Of a DNA stretch of 9,514 nt, positions 6,051-9,514 are shown piece after piece. Within the stretch, counting starts at the first letter, position 1; every line of letters starts with the position of its first letter. The notes beneath the pieces are model-generated. The model was not told the DNA's origin, made no database searches, and saw only the letters and a program-made list of their open reading frames with translations. Origin of the DNA: Actinomycetes bacterium (lineage in GTDB: Bacteria > Actinomycetota > Acidimicrobiia > Acidimicrobiales > Ilumatobacteraceae); contig JAEZFY010000143.1 of the NCBI GenBank assembly GCA_023417265.1, positions 1 to 9,514 of the forward strand, written 5' to 3'. A program made the position numbers and the translations under genes.

Positions 6051-7156
6051 GCGACCACCCCCGCAACTTGGGCCGCGCGGCGTATCTCGTCGCGTTGCCG
6101 GATCCGATTGACCACCTCGTAGGCGATCACCGCCACGAGCAGGATCGTGGCCTGCATGATGACGACGATCTCGCTCGACGCCAGCCGGCTCACCTGGAGC
6201 ACGGCCGCCGACGAGTCGAGGAACCCGAACAAGAGCGCCGCCACCGCCATGCCGAACGCCGAGTTGCGGCCGAGCAGGGCGACGGCGATGCCGGCGAAGC
6301 CGAGGCCTTGTACGAAGCCCTGGTCGTAGGCGTGTGTGTCGGAGAGGATCTCGGGCATACCGACCAGCCCGGCGACGATGCCGCCGCCGATCATCGCCGC
6401 GAGGATCATCTTCTTCGGGGGCACGCCACCGGCCCGGGCGGCCGACGGGTTCATGCCGCTCGCCCGGATGTCGTAGCCGAACCGGCTGCGGTTGAGGATG
6501 ACGTGGTAGATGATGCCGACCACGATCGCGATCAGCAGCACACCCGTGAGCCGGCGTCCCTTGGTGATGTCGCGGGTGAAGACCTCGAGCAGTGCGTTGA
6601 GGTTCGGGAGATGGCTCGACTCGGGCAACGGGGTGGTGCCCTGGTTGGTGGCGCGCGGGTCGGCGATCACCTTCGGGAGCAGGGCCGCGACGATGCCGCC
6701 GACGGCGATGAAGTTGAGCATGATCGTGGAGATCACCTCGTTGACGCCGCGGGTGACCTTCAACAGCCCGGCCAGCCCGGACCACGCGGCCCCGACCGCC
6801 ATCGCCACGAGCAGGATGATGACGATGTTGATCGGCCCCCACAGGTCGAGTTCGGCACCCACCACGGCGGCGATGAAGGCGGCGAGGATGTACTGGCCTT
6901 CGACGCCGATGTTGAACAGGTTCATCCGGAACCCGATCGCCGCGGCCACCGCCGACAGGTACAGCGGCGTGGCCCGGTTGAGCATGTCGACGATCGACTC
7001 GAGCTTGGTGCCGTTCGTCAGCATCGTCCTGAACGTCTCGAGCGCGTTCGAACCCGACAGTTCGAGCACGATCGACGAGATCGCCAGGGCGACCACGAGG
7101 CTGACGACCGGTGCCGCCAAGGCGAGGACGATGCGCCGCGGGGTGCCCGCATTCAT
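6047..7156 (-). CDS. Nucleoside-type ABC transporter permease 1 (NupP/RnsC-like)
   Basis: This is a 369-residue membrane protein of the BPD_transp_2 family, close to the usual NupP/YufP length. Conserved stretches are GFRMNLFNIGVEGQYILAAF (75-94), TRGVNEVISTIMLNFIAVGG (135-154), GYDIRASGMNPSAARAGGV (227-245, coupling loop to the ATPase) and GLGFAGIAVALLGRNSAFG (284-302). The first helix is at about 9-31. The FNIGVEGQ and GVNEVISTIMLN motifs place it with the nucleoside and BMP-type systems rather than ribose permeases. The ATG (7154-7156) overlaps the ATPase stop as ATGA, with GGGAG about seven bases upstream. The stop overlaps the next permease's GTG. Such tight coupling fits equal production of the two channel halves. 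The same frame is open upstream to about 7627, but that part is antisense-style translation of the ATPase gene. Confidence 0.95.
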   Translation of the reverse strand: MNAGTPRRIVLALAAPVVSLVVALAISSIVLELSGSNALETFRTMLTNGTKLESIVDMLNRATPLYLSAVAAAIGFRMNLFNIGVEGQYILAAFIAAVVGAELDLWGPINIVIILLVAMAVGAAWSGLAGLLKVTRGVNEVISTIMLNFIAVGGIVAALLPKVIADPRATNQGTTPLPESSHLPNLNALLEVFTRDITKGRRLTGVLLIAIVVGIIYHVILNRSRFGYDIRASGMNPSAARAGGVPPKKMILAAMIGGGIVAGLVGMPEILSDTHAYDQGFVQGLGFAGIAVALLGRNSAFGMAVAALLFGFLDSSAAVLQVSRLASSEIVVIMQATILLVAVIAYEVVNRIRQRDEIRRAAQVAGVVA

Positions 7157-8685
7157 GATCCGCTCCCGGTGGATTCGAGCGCTGCCCCGGTCATGTAACT
7201 GCCGAGCTTGCGCGGGGTGATCTCGTTGGGGTTGAGCGTGGCGACGAGCTCGCCGTGGAACATCACGACGATCGTGTCGGAGAGCCCGATCAGCTCGTCG
7301 AGGTCGGCCGAGACGAGCAGTGTGGCGAGACCGTCGGCGCGGGCCGCCCGGATGTCGTTCCACACGTCGGCCTGGGCGCCGACGTCGATCCCGCGGGTGG
7401 GATGGGCGGCGATCAGCACGGTGGGGTTGGACGTCATCTCGCGGCCGATGATCAGCTTCTGCTGGTTGCCACCCGACAGCGCCCGGGCGCTGACCTCGAC
7501 GCTGGGGGAGCGTACGTCGAACTCGTCGCGGATGTGCTCGGTGCGTTCGCGAGCCCCCCGACGGTCGAACCACAGGCCCTTCGAGAACGGCGGTTTGGTC
7601 TGGTGGCCGAGCGCCGCGTTCTCCCACAGCGTGGCGTCGAGCAGGAGTCCTTCGGTCTGGCGGTCCTGGGGCACGTAGGCCAGGCCCGCTTCGCGCCGGG
7701 CGCGCACCGAGGCGTGCGTGATGTCGTGGCCGAGCAGGCGGATCCGGCCGCGGGTGGCCGGGTGTGTGCCGACCAGGGCGGCGATCAGTTCGGACTGGCC
7801 GTTGCCCTCGATCCCGGCGATGCCGAGCACCTCGCCGCGGCGGACCTTGAGCGACACGTTGTTGACGACGGCCCGCTCGGTGTCGTCGAGCACGGTCAGA
7901 CCTTCGGCTTCGAGGGCGACCTCGTCGGTGACGGTGGAGCTGCTCGTGGCCGGCGACGGCAGTTCGGAGCCGACCATCAGCTCGGCCAGATCGCCGGCGG
8001 TGACGTCGCTGGCATTGACGGTGGCGATCGTCTTGCCGCGGCGGATGACGGTGATCCGGTCGGCGATCTCGAGCACCTCTTGGAGTTTGTGGTCGATGAA
8101 GATGATCGTCGAGCCGCCGGCCTGCAGCTCGCGCAGGTTGCGGAACAGCTCTTCGACCTCTTGCGGGACGAGCACCGCGGTCGGCTCGTCGAGGATCAGG
8201 ATCTTGGCGCCCCGGTAGAGCACCTTGATGATCTCGACGCGCTGCTTCTCGCCGACCTCGAGGCTCTCGACGAGGTCGTTCGGGTCGACCGTCAGCCCGT
8301 AGGCGACGGCGACCTCACGAAGCTGCCGTTCGGCCCGGTCGACGTCGATCACGCCGCCGAACTTGGTGGGTTCCGAGCCGAGGATCACGTTCTCGAGCAC
8401 CGTCATCTGGTCGGCCAGCATGAAGTGCTGGTGGACCATGCCGATGCCCGCCGCGATCGCTTCGGTGGGTGACGAGAAGTGGACCTCGTTGCCGTCGATC
8501 TTCATCGTCCCCTCGTCGGCCGGCTGCATGCCGTAGAGGATCTTCATCAGGGTCGACTTGCCGGCCCCGTTCTCGCCGCAGATCGCATGGATCTCGCCGG
8601 GCTCGACGCACAGGTTGACGTCGTCGTTGGCGACGACGCCGGGGAACCTCTTGGTGATGCCGATCAGTTCGATCGCGGCCGTCAT
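7153..8685 (-). CDS. Nucleoside-type ABC transporter ATPase with two nucleotide-binding domains (NupO/RnsB-like)
   Basis: This 510-residue ATPase powers the two permeases. Domain 1 has Walker A GENGAGKST (37-45), Q-loop H85-Q86-H87, a signature modified to LEVGEKQRVEI (142-152), Walker B ILILDEPTA with D166 and E167, and H-loop H199. Domain 2 (about 257-510) has GIEGNGQSEL (291-300) in place of Walker A, lacking the Lys. It also has VPQDR (338-342), a good LSGGNQQK (403-410), and LIAAHPTRGIDVGA (424-437), in which Walker B lacks the usual Asp-Glu pair. So domain 1 has the intact Walker motifs and domain 2 the intact signature. This asymmetry, with AAHPTRG instead of DEPTRG, is typical of the BMP-dependent nucleoside group and separates it from ribose RbsA. 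ATG 8683-8685 is preceded by GGAG at six bases. The stop overlaps permease 1. An intrinsic terminator and T-rich repeats lie just upstream. Confidence 0.95.
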   Translation of the reverse strand: MTAAIELIGITKRFPGVVANDDVNLCVEPGEIHAICGENGAGKSTLMKILYGMQPADEGTMKIDGNEVHFSSPTEAIAAGIGMVHQHFMLADQMTVLENVILGSEPTKFGGVIDVDRAERQLREVAVAYGLTVDPNDLVESLEVGEKQRVEIIKVLYRGAKILILDEPTAVLVPQEVEELFRNLRELQAGGSTIIFIDHKLQEVLEIADRITVIRRGKTIATVNASDVTAGDLAELMVGSELPSPATSSSTVTDEVALEAEGLTVLDDTERAVVNNVSLKVRRGEVLGIAGIEGNGQSELIAALVGTHPATRGRIRLLGHDITHASVRARREAGLAYVPQDRQTEGLLLDATLWENAALGHQTKPPFSKGLWFDRRGARERTEHIRDEFDVRSPSVEVSARALSGGNQQKLIIGREMTSNPTVLIAAHPTRGIDVGAQADVWNDIRAARADGLATLLVSADLDELIGLSDTIVVMFHGELVATLNPNEITPRKLGSYMTGAALESTGSGS

Positions 8686-8691
8686 GCAGTC

Positions 8692-8695
8692 TCCG
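8692..8695 (-). promoter_or_regulatory. Shine-Dalgarno of the ATPase gene
   Basis: Reading the minus strand, GGAG precedes the ATG (8683-8685) by six bases. It begins almost immediately after the last 13-bp repeat copy (8698-8710), so ribosome loading would be adjacent to the T-rich repeats. Confidence 0.6.
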
Positions 8696-8697
8696 CT

Positions 8698-8736
8698 CAG
8701 ACAGGAAAATCAGACAGAAAAATCAGACAGAAAAAC
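8698..8736 (-). repeat. Three tandem 13-bp repeats forming reiterated T-tracts
   Basis: Plus-strand copies are CAGACAGGAAAAT (8698-8710), CAGACAGAAAAAT (8711-8723) and CAGACAGAAAAAC (8724-8736). They differ at only two positions. On the transcribed minus strand each gives a T4-T5 run followed by CTGTCTG. The copy nearest the hairpin serves as the terminator's T-tract. The block is strikingly AT-rich against its surroundings. It may be slippage-derived, a terminator back-up, or a protein- or ribosome-accessible leader. Confidence 0.9.
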
Positions 8737-8775
8737 GAGGAAGCGGAGGCGAACATAGTCCACCTCCGCTTCCTC
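8724..8775 (-). terminator. Intrinsic terminator between binding protein and ATPase genes
   Basis: On the minus strand, GAGGAAGCGGAGG (8763-8775) pairs perfectly with CCTCCGCTTCCTC (8737-8749). That is a 13-bp stem, extendable by a T-G and a G-C pair, leaving a loop of about nine bases. It is followed by GTTTTTCTGTCTG and more T-runs. This is a textbook Rho-independent terminator for transcripts leaving the binding-protein gene, and it is directional because the plus strand has no T-run after it. It lies inside the operon, so it probably lowers transcription of the ATPase and permeases relative to the binding protein rather than ending the unit fully. Confidence 0.9.
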
Positions 8776-8792
8776 ACATGGCCCTCACATGG
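8772..8792 (-). repeat. 10-bp direct repeat beside the terminator stem
   Basis: CCTCACATGG occurs at 8772-8781 and again at 8783-8792, one base apart. The first copy overlaps the end of the terminator's 5' arm (8772-8775). On the minus strand CATGTG (8787-8792 or 8776-8781) can also pair with an upstream CACATG (8800-8805). A binding site or competing RNA fold is possible; neither is shown. Confidence 0.5.
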
Positions 8793-8806
8793 TGGGAGGC
8801 ATGTGT

Positions 8807-8832
8807 GACCGGCCCCTCAGGGCCGCTCGGTC
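8807..8832 (-). other. Stem-loop just after the binding-protein stop
   Basis: GGCCC (8811-8815) and GGGCC (8820-8824) pair around a four-base loop. GACC (8807-8810) and GGTC (8829-8832) extend the stem past a four-base bulge. It begins eight bases beyond the stop at 8840-8842 and has no T-run, so it is not a terminator by itself. Together with the terminator hairpin it could shield the binding-protein mRNA 3' end from exonucleases. Confidence 0.5.
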
Positions 8833-8839
8833 AGGTTGT

Positions 8840-9514
8840 TCAGCCGGCCGACGTCGGCGCGGTGGGCACCTCGATCGTGCCGTCGATGATCTGGGCCTTG
8901 TAGTCCTCGATCGTCGTGATCTGCTCGGCGGTGAGGAAGTCACCCGACGTCGAGTAGCCGACGCCGTCGACCGACAGGTCGTAGACCGTGTTGCCGGCGG
9001 CGAACGTGCCGTCCTGCTGGGCCTTGGTGATCTCGTACACGGCCACGTCGACGCGCTTGAGCATCGACGTCAGGATGTACTCCTGGACCTCGGGTGCGGC
9101 GGTGTTGTACTGGTCGGAGTCGACACCGATCGCCCACACCTTCGAACCCGACGCCTCGGAGTGCTCGGCGGCGGCCTCGAACAGGCCGGCGCCGGAACCA
9201 CCCGCGGCGTGGTAGATCACGTCGGCACCCTGGTCGTACATCGCCAGGGCGATCTCGCGGCCACGGTCGGGAGCGACGAAGCCGTCGAAGTCGGGGGCCT
9301 GGGTGATGTACTGCGGGATGATCGTGATGTCCGGGTTGACGGCGTGCACGCCGGCCTCGAAGCCGGCCTCGAACTTCTCGATCAGGCCGAACCCGCCGAC
9401 GCCGCCGATGAAGCCGACGGTGTTGGTCTGGGTGTTGAGCGCCGCGGCGACACCGACGAGGAACGAACCCTGCTCCTCGGCGAACGTCAGGCCGGCGCAG
9501 TTCTCGCACATCGG
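8840..9514 (-). CDS. BMP/PnrA-family nucleoside-binding protein (N-terminus outside the window)
   Basis: The last 224 residues of a BMP-family (basic membrane protein, PnrA/NupN-like) substrate-binding protein are present; the frame continues past the right edge. The family delivers purine or pyrimidine nucleosides to the ABC channel and is normally a secreted lipoprotein. The signal peptide and lipobox would be in the missing part. Visible family stretches are LTFAEEQGSFLVGVAAALNT, TVGFIGGVGG, EKFEAGFEAGVHAVNP, DQGADVIYHAAGGSGAGLFEAA and VWAIGVDSDQ. These are the hinge and second-lobe elements of the fold. The ATG at 9509-9511 is internal, because conserved sequence continues through it. A C-x-x-C pair (CENC) sits at the edge. 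The gene leads the operon and is separated from the ATPase gene by 154 bases carrying a terminator, which fits a periplasmic-type binder made in excess. Whether this protein prefers adenosine is inferred from the downstream deaminase. Confidence 0.93.
   Translation of the reverse strand, partial: PMCENCAGLTFAEEQGSFLVGVAAALNTQTNTVGFIGGVGGFGLIEKFEAGFEAGVHAVNPDITIIPQYITQAPDFDGFVAPDRGREIALAMYDQGADVIYHAAGGSGAGLFEAAAEHSEASGSKVWAIGVDSDQYNTAAPEVQEYILTSMLKRVDVAVYEITKAQQDGTFAAGNTVYDLSVDGVGYSTSGDFLTAEQITTIEDYKAQIIDGTIEVPTAPTSAG

Noticed and set aside
3595..6066. Reading the second deaminase as an 823-residue protein from an upstream ATG
   Set aside because: The upstream part is out-of-frame translation of permease 2. 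The TTG at 4668 aligns the N-terminus with the other deaminase.
7153..7900. Second ATPase domain with broken Walker A and B considered as a mutated gene
   Set aside because: The same degeneracy, with intact LSGGNQQK, is normal in this transporter family.
6038..8472. Plus-strand open frames opposite permease 1 and the ATPase (6038-7198, 7255-8472)
   Set aside because: Both are antisense to genes with complete motif sets, and the products look like random charged sequence.
8698..8736. Three tandem repeats considered as a tiny CRISPR array
   Set aside because: The 13-bp units are directly adjacent without spacers, and no cas gene is present.

Overview
The window is very GC-rich and its third codon positions are mostly G or C. 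The adenosine deaminase signatures (HDHLDGGLRPATV, NTDNRLMSDTS) and the form of the ABC transporter point to a high-GC actinomycete. An Acidimicrobiia-type lineage is my guess, but the sequence alone does not fix the genus.

The right half (about 3595-9514, all minus strand) is a nucleoside-uptake operon. In transcription order it holds a BMP/PnrA-family substrate-binding protein (cut by the window's right edge), a double-domain ATPase, two membrane permeases of the NupP/NupQ (RnsC/D) type, and an adenosine deaminase-family enzyme. The last four genes are joined by 4-bp stop/start overlaps: ATGA, GTGA and TTGA. A 154-bp gap follows the binding-protein gene. It carries a strong intrinsic terminator whose T-tract is repeated three times as a 13-bp tandem repeat, just ahead of the ATPase start. 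This would favour making much more binding protein than membrane complex.

The left half (1-3050, minus strand) is a second transcription unit: a canonical actinobacterial adenosine deaminase (add), uracil phosphoribosyltransferase (upp), and a polytopic GT-C type membrane glycosyltransferase cut by the left edge. The glycosyltransferase has no ATG, GTG or TTG before its first membrane helix. Its best start may be a CTG overlapping the upp stop.

Between the two minus-strand units sits one small plus-strand gene (3173-3598) for a pyridoxamine-phosphate-oxidase-like flavin-binding protein. It is divergent from add across a 122-bp gap. It is convergent with the second deaminase, and the two stop codons share a CTAG palindrome.

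Together the genes describe nucleoside salvage: import by the BMP-type ABC transporter, deamination of adenosine-like nucleosides, and capture of free uracil as UMP. No cytidine deaminase or nucleoside phosphorylase is visible here. I saw no mobile element, CRISPR array, rRNA or tRNA. There is no gene-free stretch over 300 bases. The most interesting points are the reiterated-T terminator between binding protein and ATPase, the diverged second deaminase, and the series of NTGA overlaps.
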